From assembly GCA_903813345.2 (NCBI GenBank), contig CAIIXF020000005.1, positions 16,497,375 to 16,557,374 of the forward strand: DNA of 60,000 nucleotides, read 5' to 3'. Origin of the DNA: Owenia fusiformis (lineage: Eukaryota > Annelida > Polychaeta > Sabellida > Oweniidae). Made by a program: the position numbers and the translations under genes. Shown piece after piece: positions 11,836-24,818 of this stretch. Below the pieces are notes generated by a model. The model was not told where the DNA came from, ran no database searches, and was given only the letters and a program-made list of their open reading frames with translations. Positions within the stretch are counted from its first letter, which is position 1, and each line of letters starts with the position of its first letter.

Positions 11836-13117
11836 AGGGTTGCAATCATTTTACCTGGTGTATGTTCCACTCATGTACTCCAGTCAGTCAAGCCTCTCTG
11901 CAATCCTGACTGACAAATGCAACTGGAATAACTAATCCCTTGGAACAGAAGTAATTCAAGTAAGTGGTGAGAGTTTCAATAGTGAAGAGAAGATAGGCTG
12001 AAGGCAACAACCTTTTATCAGGGTACATTGTCTCCCATCAATATTTGTGTACCCCTTTTATAACTATATATGTATTCTATATCCCTTGTGATAGGGATAT
12101 AGATGATAAAGAGACCAGCAACATAGTGCAAGAATTTCCTGAAACCCATCAGATGGTCACAATGTACAGTTAAGTGACATTCTTGCAAATGGCAATGCAG
12201 GCTTCAAGGTGCTAAAAAGAGAGACTCTCAGTCTGATCAACCATCCAGAATGAAACCTTTTGAGAGTTAGAGGATTTGGGTAAAAGGGGTTTAGGTAATC
12301 TGTTAGCCAACTAATATGCCTTGTTGTAGGTTTGAGTCCCAAAAGAAATACATACATTTATCTAGCTTTACTGTTGGTCTACTGATCTTGTCATAAAGGG
12401 ACAAAATTCTATATTTTATAGAAATGTCCAGATCCCATTATCCCTGATGTACCAGATCAGAAACCAATGCTGTCTGACAGAAAATCCCTGGATAAAACAC
12501 ATACCAAAATACATTACCAAGAAGCACAGCAAGAGGAGGGGTGACATAGCATTGTTAATGATGAGTGACTTCATCCAGAACAGTAATTCAGTTGCAATTG
12601 GTACCAGAGTAGAGGTGACGCATCAGCCGAGAAACCAAAACCAACCACCAATGAAACAACCACACACCCATCATTCTCAGAACCCTGGAAGTTTATTTAT
12701 TAAACACCAGATCATGTTGAGAAGGAAATTCATAGCTGATCAATACACTGATAATTTCACATGACCAACCAGTACAAAGGCGACACAAGGTATAATCCTT
12801 TGAACTGAAATAAACAGATACCCCATATTCCCAGCAAGTAACCTGAAAATCTGTGACAAACACGAAATGATCTATCTGTATGTTTCCAAAACAAATAAAA
12901 ACACATTAAATTCTTGGGGGAACAAGGTGAAGTGTATCTGTTTAGATATCTATCCATCAGTGGATGACATGCCTCGTGTATCACATAACTGAGTTTATTT
13001 CTACAGACCAATATCATATAATATCAGACACAAAACTTGGATATATGATAGATGGTTACCATCAACACTTGGTCAATATTTCTAACTAACATCACACTCT
13101 CATCCTACCACACACAC
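11836..13117. other. Intron-like stretch with one open frame
   Basis: Holds the plus-strand frame described at 12423-12764. Near 12300-12350 there is a tRNA B-box-like GGTTTGAGTCC but no complete tRNA fold. Confidence 0.3.
12423..12764 (+). CDS. Unrecognised open frame, basic and Q/H-rich
   Basis: Open from an acceptor-like TATATTTTATAG at about 12422 through an ATG at 12447 to TGA at 12762-12764. The 105 residues from the ATG are rich in K, R, H, Q and N (for example THQPRNQNQPPMKQPHTHH), and about half of the third codon positions are G or C, higher than the surrounding sequence. A donor-like GAG followed by GTGACG lies near 12615, so it might be an exon of a plus-strand gene. No family recognised and no supporting neighbour exon found. 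Confidence 0.2.
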   Translation, partial: NVQIPLSLMYQIRNQCCLTENPWIKHIPKYITKKHSKRRGDIALLMMSDFIQNSNSVAIGTRVEVTHQPRNQNQPPMKQPHTHHSQNPGSLFIKHQIMLRRKFIADQYTDNFT

Positions 13118-13148
13118 CTGACATGGTACATTGAAACCCATAGGCCAT

Positions 13149-15758
13149 CTGTAAAATTCTGGAGGTGAAGCCCTATTGGAGAGATGTCTGAAGTCTGTGA
13201 AAAGTATAGCTAGAAAAATAGCAACTCCACAGAGTAGAAAATCCGATCAAAAAAATATTTTATCAAATACTTATCATTTTGAGCATGACATGATAGACCA
13301 GTTGTGAGGCATTCTCTTTCAGAGAAAGTAGCGGCTGTGATACCAACAATGGCATTAACGCAACCATAACAATAATACACAAAGTACAGAAATACAGAAT
13401 AACCTTTTGAAACAAATATTTGAACATGAAATCATTGCTTGATTTCCTAAGTCCAGAATTACCAACTCCTACAGAGACTTCATGTGATGAACAGTTGAAC
13501 AACATGACATTTTAAGCAACAGAAAATTGAACAGGAGGCATGATAAATAACATCAATCTGAAATGCCTAACAGGTGTAGGTGCTATACATATAAAGGGTA
13601 GACTTTGTTCTTAAAAACAATGTCAAAATACACTGTAACAGTTCTCAACACTGTTATAACAGATACAGAGGTCAAAGACAATAGCTCGGGTTAGGCACCT
13701 ACTGGTGAGAATGTCACTGTCAACTCTATAAAAGACTTTGTTCCAAGGGTTATTGTACTAGATAATTAAAAACCTAGTGACAATATAATTTTAACCTAAA
13801 AACAGGGTCAAGATCAAAGTCTATAATGTTCTGAATGAGTAACAGATGTAGAATTGAAAATGATTTATTGTTCAAAATTGAGTCATGATCGAAATGATAC
13901 AGCAGATTTTGATTTAAATACTGTTCATATATTTTGTTTTAAATAATCAGATGAAGATTCAAAAAGATAAAGCAGACATTCACTACGAAATCATTTTGCT
14001 AAAAACTTGTTCAAATAATAGTTAAAAACTTAATATCAGTGAGTTTGCATGGGTCACTTCAGAAAGAAATTTTCTTTCAGGCTATTTACAAAAGGAAATT
14101 TGACATTGGTGTGCTTGACCATCATAAAAAATAAACATACATGAGGACAAACCATTTGTTATTTAAGTCATGTTCGCAGTCAAACAAACCATTGAGAAAT
14201 GCAAACACCCCAAATGATCTCTGAGTACACTCACAAGTTAGTTTTCAATATTGATTCCTCCAAGAATTCAAAACAACCAGTGGAAATAGCATTGAGGTCG
14301 GAATTACATTATCAAAACATGGCATTCTTGATGGCTCAGTAATTCATGACCTCATTCTAAGGACACCAATCAGAGAAAATGTTAATAGATGAACATTGTT
14401 AAACATTACAGTTAGGATAAAATGACCATTTGATGTTGAAATCCAATAAGATTACATTTGTTTCAAGAATTCTTATCAGGGTGTTTATATCCTAGAAAAT
14501 GCTTGAATTTCAACTTCAGGTTATTTCAAATAGGGATGAACATACAATGAGCCGCCTGTTTTTTAGTATTTCAAATGATACATGATTTTGTTGGTCAGAC
14601 TAGTACTGTTATAGTGAAAGATGTTTATTGATGGGTAATTCAATGATGAACTAAGGCTGTGTGGCCTGTCTGACTGCCCTGAATGGGTTGCTGGTAAGAG
14701 CAGTCAGTCTTGGGATAAAACAAGGCTTAATACAAAAAATACATTCTGACAATGCATCAAGACCAAGTATGACGTTTACACCCCAAAACAGTGATGGGGA
14801 TACTAGACTTGAAGAAAGGAAGAAATAAGAGTAGATGATTATTCATCAAAATATTGAATTTCAAAAATTGTGCTCCACAAAATGAATGCTTATGACAAAT
14901 GGTCTCTTGCACCATAGACCAGAACCAAAGCATATGCAATGTAATGTAATATTAGCCCTGGGAAAGCACCATGTCCTTTTACATTCCCATATCTAATAAC
15001 ACATATTTTCTAAATCCTGTTGATTTTCAAATGTTTCTCCTTTCCCTTACCTCATTTCAGAACAATGAGAACATCTATTTCAACTTACAACATGCCAACT
15101 ATAGAGAGAAACATATAAACTGGGGAAACTGCTCAGATTTGAGCTTATCAAATTAGCTTGGTCATTGACAATATCTCTATGGTTTTGCTGACTGTATATA
15201 CTGTTTAAGGACAGTAGTACCCTTATTAACATATTTGAGGACATCTGTCACCCTGTACCAGATAATCACCCAATAATAACATCCTGAATATCTTACTGAT
15301 CAGTTAAAACAACAGTGAAATGATTGGATTTAGGTAGAAGTTCTTCTACAACTAAACACAACAACACATAATGAAAAGTCAACTGAATGCTGAAATACAA
15401 ATGGAAAATAATGATAGGTACATGGTTTTATGAAAATAGGTATGATGGGGTGGGCTAGGGGTATGACATTAAACTGAATGTAATTCAAATTTGGGGATTC
15501 TTTAGGTTCTATTGTTAAAACACAACACTCTTTAAAAACAAACTTGTGATTGTATATATCACAATAGACCTACATGTATTCTTGTGTCAAAATCTGAAGA
15601 TGTCTCAATTTGAGTCAATTTTACATAGAGCCCCAGGGCTAATTACCATTTCTGACTAATATTTCAAGCTCAGTGCATAGCAAGTTTGTAAGACACGATG
15701 TTGTGTTTTAGTATACTGTTTTGACAACACAGAAACGTGTACATGTAGTTCCTCTCAC
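13149..15758. other. First-intron stretch of the minus-strand gene
   Basis: Sequence between the signal-peptide exon and the next exons. No element boundary or further exon with matching phase was convincing. A 9-bp hairpin lies around 14668-14710. Confidence 0.3.
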
Positions 15759-15834
15759 CTTTATTAGCTAGGACCACTGCTACAAGGAGACTGCAGACTG
15801 AATAGCCCAGAGGTATCCATCTTTCACTCCCCAT
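15759..15834 (-). CDS. First coding exon with signal peptide
   Basis: On the minus strand ATG (15834-15832) opens a 25-codon frame beginning MGSERWIPLGYSVCSLLVAV and ending VLANK, with one extra base before a consensus donor (AAAG then GTGAGAGG). The peptide has a charged start, a hydrophobic core YSVCSLLVAVVLA and a small residue before N-K, the plan of a cleavable signal peptide; a membrane anchor is the alternative. The same exon begins at a strong 3' splice site at 15933 (TTCATTCTGTTTTGCAG), so a further 5' exon lies upstream. It leaves phase 1, typical of genes for extracellular modules. Downstream partners would be 7463-7477 and 2126-2188. Protein family not recognised. Confidence 0.6.
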
Positions 15835-15933
15835 GCTAGCTGTCTTCTAGGCCTTTACAGGCTCTCTCAAAGGCCTATACAGAGCTGTCTTCTAGGCCTA
15901 TATGGATAAGGTCATCTGGGTACACACATCGAG
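15835..15933 (-). other. 5' UTR part of the signal-peptide exon
   Basis: Ninety-nine bases between the acceptor and the proposed start. They contain two short upstream open frames (M-C-V-P-R-stop and M-T-L-S-I-stop) that could damp translation, and a 17-bp direct repeat, AGCTGTCTTCTAGGCCT on the plus strand, at 15838-15854 and 15883-15899. Confidence 0.45.
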
Positions 15934-16235
15934 CTGCAAAACAGAATGAAGATGATCACAAATCATGAAATTGCAAACAAATTGAGGAGAAATGCCACTG
16001 CAGAAGTGAAATTAGTTTTACCGAGGTTGGATTGAGATAAACAATTCCTGCATCAGTAAATACAGTAAAGATGCCACATAGACCAACTCCTTATAAATAT
16101 TCCTAGTGTCTTCAATGATCATCCCTAATACAATCATTTCTGCTCAACTGTCTTACCTTTATATAGAATATTCAGAATACAATCATGTAAACAGTGTTTT
16201 ATTTTGAAGGAGGGGGAGAGATCAAGGGGGGAGTA
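15934..16235. other. Upstream intron or promoter side
   Basis: A donor-like AAAGGTAAGAC preceded by TATATAAAG lies on the minus strand around 16150-16165. It could mark a 5' UTR exon end or a TATA box; neither is supported by anything else. Confidence 0.2.
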
Positions 16236-16330
16236 CAGGCCCATAGCCAGGATTTGCCAAGGGGGTTCACTTTTTGAAAAATTCCAGGGGGGGTTCACTT
16301 TTGATAATTTTGGTCCAAAAATGTCCAAGA
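16236..16330 (+). mobile_element. CAGGCC-family MITE, left half
   Basis: Starts CAGGCCCATAGCCAGGATTT and carries the family blocks GGGGGTTCACTTTTTGAAAA and TTTGATAATTTTGGTCCAAA, then similarity stops near 16330. The right end is absent. It faces an inverted partner at 16790-16925. Confidence 0.75.
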
Positions 16331-16789
16331 GTTATAATCATTCCAAAAGTCTGATTTTTGCTTCACAAAAGAGAGATTCATTGACAACATACAAGTAGAA
16401 CTAGGCTGTGTCAATATGCATCAATGTATATCTATTATGGGTAGATCCATCCTTCAAAATCTAGCATTCACTCTCCCAGCTCATGAATTGGAATACCCTT
16501 TGACCAAGGATGGGGTAGATTTTAAGAAATAAAACTTTACAGGGATGTAGCTTAGCACTATAGAAAATTATTTTAACAAAAGGAATGAGCGTACCAAACA
16601 CTTTGATATGGCAATATATGTATGAGCTTATAATTCTCTGCAGAACATAATTGCATCTGAGGAACAGTGAAGACTTCCAATGAATTCAATTATAGGAAAA
16701 TGCTCCCTATTGTGCATGTACTCCTGCAATCTCATTCATACTTTTGTCATCTATAATATTCTGCATACATTCATATTTACTCAATATAA

Positions 16790-16925
16790 CCACGGCCAAA
16801 AATTCTCTCCAAATCATACAGTTTTAACCATTCTGAGTGTGATTTTGAGTCAAAATTGTCAAATGCGAACCCCCTGGATATTTTTGAAAGTGAACTCCTA
16901 CTTGGCAAAAGCTTGCTACAGGCCT
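16790..16925 (-). mobile_element. CAGGCC-family MITE, inverted copy
   Basis: Read on the minus strand it begins AGGCCTGTAGCAAGCTTTTG and runs through the family's GGGGGTTC, TTGACAATTTTG and CAGAATGG blocks, ending near GGCCGTGG. The distal end is missing. With the 16236 piece it frames about 460 bp of unrelated sequence in inverted arrangement. Confidence 0.7.
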
Positions 16926-17460
16926 ATAGCCATCTTGGTCAACTAAAACTGATTATATCCTGATTCTAAATTCAATGAATATCTCAGACACATTTTAAAC
17001 TTCTCCAAAACACACTTCAAGTCGCTATTAAACCAGACCAATTTAATAAAATCACAATAAACAAATAATAAATATTCATATTTTCTCATTTTTCATATAC
17101 TCAAACCCATTTTTGAAAGAGGCTGAAGTTATATTTACACATCAAACTATGATAGATTTGCTTAATCACAGTCAGTTTGGTCAATACGTCAATACATCAT
17201 GCTGATATTTTTTCTCAAAACCAATTCATCATCATTTCAATATAGCAGTGAACAAAATGATAGGTCTTAATGAGAAAGTCAATATTTTCTATCTAGTAAA
17301 TGCGAGGAAAATCCATATAAGGACAATATGTCGCTTATCTTCTCTCTGGAGGTCTACTTCACCATCATTTGTTACAATTGGAAATATTAATATTTAATAT
17401 ATATCACACAGGTTGTGCAGTTCTCAAATACTAGAAGCTGGAATAATTCAGGAGAACAAC
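16926..17460. other. AT-rich stretch, nothing recognised
   Basis: No exon, tandem repeat or transposon end was found here. Confidence 0.35.
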
Positions 17461-17592
17461 TACAGTAAAACCTGTATATCTGAACACCTCTAAATTTGAA
17501 CACCTTTCAAATTGTGAACATCTCCCATTGACTCACATATTAAGAAACCTTAAAATGTGAACACCTGCTGAACTGAACACTTTGACTGGTCA
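17461..17592 (+). mobile_element. Pogo/Tigger-like MITE, right end lost
   Basis: TA followed by CAGTAAAACCTGTATATCTG and repeated GAACACCT words, the pattern shared by the copies at 29.5, 30.2, 35.2, 37.1 and 44.8 kb. The closing CAGGTTTTACTG end is absent, so this is a 5' fragment of about 130 bp. The CAGTAAAACC end and TA target fit the pogo/Tigger branch of Tc1/mariner. Confidence 0.65.
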
Positions 17593-20500
17593 AATTATTA
17601 GATTGCACAAGTTTTCCTTAATTTAAATAGTTGCCTCTTAATATTCCTGGTAAGTCAAGCACTTATGCCCCCCCTCCCCTTATTTTATGCAGACTCGATA
17701 GATATACATATGTAGGTAGGACAAAATAGTCAAGGGGTCATTTGTAACAGCACTGACTTATCAGAATTAAAATTATCAAAATATATAGATCGTACAAATA
17801 TTAAGTTTCATGAAGGAAATGGTATATTATCAATCAATGTGTATAATCTATTATAGATTTCTACAAGTTGATTTTTATGAAATAAATTATTTTTTTATTG
17901 TTATCCCATATGGTTAATTCATCGATGAGTAATATATTCCACATTCATTGTCTACAGACAGATATAAAATATATCCACAGAGAATACATTTTAATTGCAC
18001 TCTAATTATATCCTTTGAATCAATCTAAAATTATACAATGTGTGAATATTACACAATAATACTTCCAACTTTCATCAATTTACAATTGTAGAATCTTGGG
18101 AAATCTTCACATAAACCATTCTTGTAGACATTTTTATTACTGCTCTCAAGGCCTGCTTTATCCTTAATATACCTCCGCCTACCCACCTTTTAAACTATCT
18201 CCTTAATTTAGAAATATCCTATGCTTTATTAATCCGTTATAAATTCTGTGACATAAAATCCAAATGAGTTAAATCCAAACTGAAATAGGTTTAATATCAG
18301 GAAGCGTCTCTCAGACCGTGTCACAATTATATAGGAATCAATAGTACTTCCTACAATCCTTCAACTTACTAATCCTACAGGGTTTCAACATTCAGGTCTA
18401 ATCCAAATCCCAAATGTGTCACAATGTATCAATCTGAGGTATGCATCTCAATTTATCCACTTTATCCTCTTCTTGTTTTGTATCTATATATGCTGGGTGT
18501 TAATCCAGTGATCTGTTAGGTGTATTGATTATGCCACCCTGGTTCTTTCAAGAGGAAGCAGCAGCCCGGGTGTAATGTATGCACTGAATGAGATCAATAC
18601 TTTCCCATATAATATTCCAAGTAGACTTGGAGCCTATAGATGCACTCTCTACCACCTGTTCTGAGATTCGCAATCAATCCAACCAATAACATGCTACCAA
18701 TAGTTATAATCTTAAACCAATCAATGAATTTAAATGCCTTGTGATTACAAATATATCAAGAAAGTAGATGTTACTATATAACCAGCAATAAAATGCATCA
18801 TTGTTTTTTATAATTATGCTGGAATAAGTTGTATGAGTTATAGTCTGTGACAAAACATTCTTTTTTTCTTCTCTGGAAAATAATATCAGGGTCACATTTC
18901 TTGAAAAGTGTGATACTTATTGCTTAACAATTAACTTGGTACAATGACATACACAAGAATACATCTTACAAAAAACATGGCTAAAGTAAAATTGTGGTTA
19001 CACTTTTAGCGAATCTAATACAATCTGATATTTATTTTTGCTTGGTTTTATTAAGCTTATATTATCAGTCTCAGGAAAGAGCATTAAGGTATCTTGAAGG
19101 TATCTAAGATAGTTATTACATGCCAATATAAAGACATCTAACAAATAAATTCTCACAATGCAAACATATTAATAACACATTGTCAACATTTTATTACACA
19201 GAATAAACATATTACAAGTCTCTCGCAACATGAACTTCTGTAAAGTTATTACGGAATTCAAACACTTAATTGCACGATGAAAACATTGAAAACACATTAT
19301 AGAGTTATCTGATAAAAACACTGTAAAACAAAAAATTCAAACATATAAATACATGAAATAAATAATTAATATTCTAACATCGCTTTATATTATTATTAGA
19401 TAATTAAATTATCTTGCGTGCAGCATCTAGAGCATGTAGGCGATTATATTTTCATGACATGAATTCTGAATGATAGAATACAATAGAATGTCAAGAAAAT
19501 TGCATGTTACATAATTAATAAAAATATGAATCTATAAATGTCTGTTATAAACATAGACTCGTTATAACGTTTTATTGATTAAGTTATTTATATATTATAT
19601 CCTAAAGCTAATGAGGCAATTTTAAGTAGATTTTTATGCCAAAATAATAAGTTACACGATTCTGCTATCAATTCCATTGATTTGTGTGACTTGGGGATTT
19701 TAAAGAAATCATAGATGGAAAGTAACAGTTTTTAAATTTATTCTATGAACTTGATGAAAACATGGGCTTTCAAGATAAATGAACAATTAATGTTGAAATC
19801 CTTGAATTAAGCTAATGAGACAGAGGTGAATGAAAATCTACAACGAAACTGAACACTCAAAATTTACCGAAACTGAACACTCATAATTATTCAAATTCTA
19901 TCGACTTCTCCTTTGATTCATTATCATGATGTGTCATCCTCCCCAAAAAATAAACCAGCAATGCAATATCTGGATAACTGTTGACTCCCTCTTGACCAAT
20001 CAGAATGAGCAATTTCAACTGAGATGTTAACAATAATAGAAAATACACAATAACATTGACCTGAAATGAGATTCAGATAAATCAATAATTTTATGAGTAA
20101 TAAATTAACCTAGATTCAAGTTTCAATATCCCCATTATGTTCAATCTCTCTCCAGTTGACAGCTTCATTACAAATCTACTGTAAAACTAGAATCTTGCAC
20201 AATCCGTTCCTTTAAACTAAATAAAGAGTACAGTTATATTAGTGTTTTTTGTTCACAATTCTTATACCTAAGACCTGTCATTCCAAAAATAACCTTTTTC
20301 TAAAAAATCACCCAATAATATTCTAGAATTAAATAATAGTATTCTGAAGAAATTTCTAATAGATTGAAAAGCAATGTAGCAAAATACAATAGAATAGAAG
20401 CATGCATTGCTAGTTCAATATGTAGTTATATATTAACAACAAAATACAAGGCTATAAGAGCTTTGTAGAATATCATGTTTCACTATAATCAAGGAGACTA

Positions 20501-20727
20501 TTATGAGAATAGTTTCTTCTATTCTTAATGTATTGATTATTTAAGAGAAGAATGCTGGTGTGAAATAAACAATAGAATGTATGGCAGAGTTCTATAAAAC
20601 ACTTTTTCTTCAACTTGGTCCAAGGGTATTCAATGCTCTCTATAGCTACATGGCAGTGTAGCCTGATCTTGGAGGGTTTTTCTCACTTAGTTGCAAAATA
20701 TAACAACCTGGGTTCTATTTCAAAAAG
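17593..20727. other. Long AT-rich stretch
   Basis: Only a two-copy 24-bp direct repeat around CGAAACTGAACACTCA (19844-19859 and 19868-19883) stands out. No exon with paired splice sites was found. Confidence 0.35.
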
Positions 20728-20885
20728 CAGGCTCGTAGCCAGAGAGGAAACCCCCTCCAGCCACTTATTCTTTCAAAATCATGCAGTTTTCACCAATCTG
20801 AGCACTTTTTCACACTTTTAAGCCAAAAGTGTTAAAAGGTCCCCCCTTGGCAAAAGCTCCCCCTTGGTAAAACTTGGCTATGGGC
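20728..20885 (-). mobile_element. CAGGCC-family MITE
   Basis: Begins CAGGCTCGTAGCCAG and ends GGCTATGGGC, with the last three bases of the end lost. The inner TTCAAAATCATGCAGTTTTC, CCAATCTGAGCAC and CCAAAAGTG blocks give minus orientation. A target duplication cannot be read because the right end is incomplete. Confidence 0.75.
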
Positions 20886-23800
20886 AAGAAAATGTATACA
20901 ATTCTGTGTATAAAACCTCCCATTCGCTCTGATTGATTACATCACAACAACAAGCTGGATGGAGACAAAGACACAGTAGAAACTGATAATCCCAAATATA
21001 ACAAAAATGTGAAATATGATGTCAGCTGTGCACAGCAGCCAAGAGGCAGTTTTAATTCATATTAAGACATACTTTAACAATACATATAACAATGTAACTC
21101 CCTACTTCATCTAGTACTAAATACTCAACAATTTCCCCAATAGGTTCTAGTACCTATAATCCATTATATCATTATTCTATCAGATCATCTACATAATACA
21201 AATGAAACAGAATTAAATAGATCTAAATGGCTAATATCAAACCAATTATTCTTAACACAAATGTACATTCTTTAACTTTAATATTTGCATAATCAGGGTT
21301 TGTGGCCAAAGTGTGGCAAGTAATTATGGCAGCAATCAGAAGTTATGCGGAGAATAAATATTATTGATTACTTGGTATGGATTCTGAACAATTGTATTTG
21401 TAACTCAAAATGATTGCACAAACGGACTGACTCCATACTCCAAGCCAGCTGATATGTTCATTGAAATGTCAAGCATGACTTTAGGCACTTAATGATTTTT
21501 ATAAATAATACTTTCTGATGAATCTGAAATATCTAAATGAATCTTACATGTATGTACTTTATAAATGTGTTCATGTTGTATTTTCAAAATGTCATCTTAT
21601 TATCTCAATTGAAATCTTCAATAAATGCATTTAAAAAAGTAGTCATTCAGCATATCGATCCACCTGAACTTAATATGAATAAACTGACAGTTGTGTCTGA
21701 GCAAAAAGAAAAAATACATCTGCCTAAATATAGAACAGTTTTCAGTATCTATTGGATACCAGTGATGTTGCTGTTCTGTGTTCAGCAAAAATATCTCATC
21801 TTTAGGTACAACACAACTAGGTTACACAACATTAAAGATTCAGTTGCTAGGCAATAATGATGCATTTTGGTCCAAAGTTATGTTACCATGGTGTTTATGG
21901 TGATATGGAGGACGCCAAAATGAACAAGAACTGCAGAAATATGAACATTTAGAAGAAGTGTTGTTATGAGTGCTTCAACTGATAATTTCATGGGAATAAC
22001 AGAATATTTGAATTTCAAATAAAGTTCTTCAAAAAATATATAATATAGCAACCTTAACATTGTTCAGATAATGCACTATTTGTAAATGAATTGCATTATC
22101 ATTATACACTACAAACATAGCAATATACATATGTACAACCAAATATGACCAAACGAATTCTAAATCCTACAAACTGTCTCAAGATACTTAAGACTAAAAA
22201 ATGATATGAACAAAATGATATATTTGTAATCATAACAAAAAACACCTGATCAATAAGGCATGATGTATATCTTCTCTGTGACACAAGTAGCCAAGACAAT
22301 CGAGCTCGCAATGCCAAAACATAAGGCCAATAAGGTACTTGCTCTATGTGAATAAATTCAGAGGTAAACTATAATTCACTTTGGAGATAACTAAAATATT
22401 GATCAGTTGGTTGCTTTCTACTTGCTTAACTTACCTCACTTACCAGTACTTAACTTACCAAGAGTTATGCATACATTAACTTATGTCAAGCTCAGAAATA
22501 CCCGGCCATTAATTATAGCCGGATTGATTGCTAAATTGACGTCAGTTATGGATTTTTTCTGCATGAATCCTTCCAAGTTCTGCTCAATTACAGGGATGAA
22601 AACAGATATTCATATTTTAGCATTTAGGCAAAAAAGGTTGTTGATTGTGGTTTTTGAATGTTTACAAACTGGTCATAAGTGCTATTTAGACATCTGTTCT
22701 CAAGTATAAAAATGTGTTTGTGATAAAACTTAATTTCAAGTACATTCTATACCTGCACATGTTTGAGACTTTTTTGCATACTTTTTTTTCACATACCAAT
22801 AAATTTGTTGTATGTTTTCATCATGTAAATTTTAAAATTCTCACGCTTCAGTATATTTGGCAACATTACATCAGCGTGAATATGAATTGTTTTTGGTAGA
22901 TACATATAACATTGGCACTGGAATAAGAATATACTTTGACAACAATAATACCACAGATTAGTAAGAACCAAGGCATGTTAACAATCAAAAACAATAAAGC
23001 CATGCCAACTATTGAGTACCATGACAACAACAGTAATGCTACCATGACAACAACAGTGATGCTACCATGACAACAGTTGAAAAAATGTTGGCATAACAAG
23101 ACATATGGTGCCATATCTTTATTAGCAATAAACATTATCTCGAGATCCATTCTTAGATTGTTTTGTCAGCTTCTATCTTTCTCTTACTTCTGTCATCCAT
23201 TCAACATACAGCAAAACCTTCTCAGCATGCAGATTTACTGACTTACAGTGTCTCAACTTATCTTTATTAGGCAGTTTTCCATACTTATCATTAGGCATAT
23301 ACATGATTTAGATATCTCCAGCAATGAAATATTTCTGTGTCAATACGGCTGTTTAACAAATAGGAATGGTATTATGATAAAGGGTCAAAAATACTAAAAC
23401 TTCACAGTAAACCTAATTTGAGTAAGTCAACTGATTTAGATTCCTTATATGAAGCCAGCAGAGAGCCAATAGGGCTTATCAAGTCATAGCAGATGGACTC
23501 AGAATGCTGTGAAAACACTATGCACAATCAATCATACAAAACATTTGACCAATAGAAAATCCTGCAGAGACTTATAGCAGAAGATTTGCACCATTATTAA
23601 ATTGAAAGAGATTCTGACCAATCTTTCAAGTGCCTTGCTACCAATAACTAAAGTCTGCCTTAAATGATGAATTGTGTGATGAAAACAACAAGCAAATGGA
23701 AAGAAAACTTCCACCCACACAAAGTCAAACATGATGTCACAATTGCACTAGGTCCCCATATATCACACAGTGTGCATAACCACAAGTCTAACTTGTGAGA

Positions 23801-24818
23801 CACCAGGCGGAACAAACATATATCCCACTCTCAAAACAGATGTACATTGCTTATAATAGCTTCCCTGACCTTATAAATCAAATACATTAGTCATAGAGGC
23901 AAAAGAAACTATGAACAGAAAACGTTTCCTTTCTTTGTGCTTTGACATTGAAATCTTTAGTTTTCTTTGGAGTGACCTAAATATATATTTAAGTTCAATC
24001 TATAGGAGTTCAAAGATTTTGAATACCTGCTGGTAAAAATATTTTTTACTTCTGTAAGATGCCAATCAGCTTCAGCTGTTTGTGAAAAAGTATCTGAACC
24101 AGAGGGTAAAGAATAAATAAAGTACCCAATATTTAACCTAGTTGCAAGATAATTAGACTCAGCATATATGTATTTCAAATCTTTACATGTTGAGAAATAT
24201 AAAAACAAGTTCTTTGGAATCCTAGGGTTAGAGCGACCTAACATATTTCTACCATTTCTATGGTCTCCATTGTCTAACATATTTGATTGATGCATTCAAC
24301 TTACCGTTCCTTGTCACAAAATGTTTTTTCATGTTGAACATATCATATTCTTACTTAACACACCAGCGATCAATGTTGCTTGGATGCCAAGTTCAGTATA
24401 GGGCATCGAATTACTGTTTCTCAGGAAATCATTGAGACATTATCATGTTTTAGTTTTGCGTCATTGATTTTCAGAAACAAATCTCACTTAAAGATACATT
24501 AGGTTTATTTTTAAGGGATATGAGATTTTCATAAAAGTTTCCCATTTTGTACTTATCTTCACAGAAGATTAAGGATTTGGGGCAGAATTTCAAAAATATT
24601 CTAATTTAAGAACATACTTCAGAGGTTATTGCGGGAAATCTAGGCTTTATGTTATCTTTGTATATAGTTCTAAGTTTATTTCAATTATTCTATTACTTTG
24701 TTATCTATGTTTCTAATTAAGATAAAGAAAAGATATGTCATATTTCTGATGTAGGTACTTTTCGTTTCTGATGTTGCCATCTGTGAAAATGCTCATGAAT
24801 TCTTATGTCCAGATATTG
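20886..24818. other. Long stretch with chance-length open frames
   Basis: Open frames at 21537-21857 (+, 106 residues), 22407-22709 (+, 100) and 23957-24295 (-, 112) show no recognisable motif. A good minus-strand donor (AACG then GTAAGTTG) lies at about 24300, but no acceptor was found to pair with it. Confidence 0.3.
23017..23079 (+). repeat. 23-bp tandem repeat, 2.7 units
   Basis: The unit TACCATGACAACAACAGTRATGC is present twice in full and once in part. The minus strand reads as a run of V, M and A and explains the open frame there. Confidence 0.8.

Noticed and set aside
12290-12355. Possible tRNA or tRNA-derived SINE
   Set aside because: Only a B-box-like GGTTTGAGTCC is present; no A-box at the right distance and no cloverleaf.
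13118-13148. A 31-nt minus-strand exon between TTTTACAG and GTGTGTGTGG
   Set aside because: It would shift the reading phase between the signal-peptide exon and the microexon, and the donor is part of a CA-rich run.
14660-14715. Plus-strand exon ending TTGCTG-GTAAGAGC
   Set aside because: No usable acceptor; the segment is a small hairpin (CTGACTGC with GCAGTCAG).
16150-16165. TATA box or 5' UTR donor on the minus strand
   Set aside because: TATATAAAG in AT-rich DNA is expected by chance and no other promoter element accompanies it.
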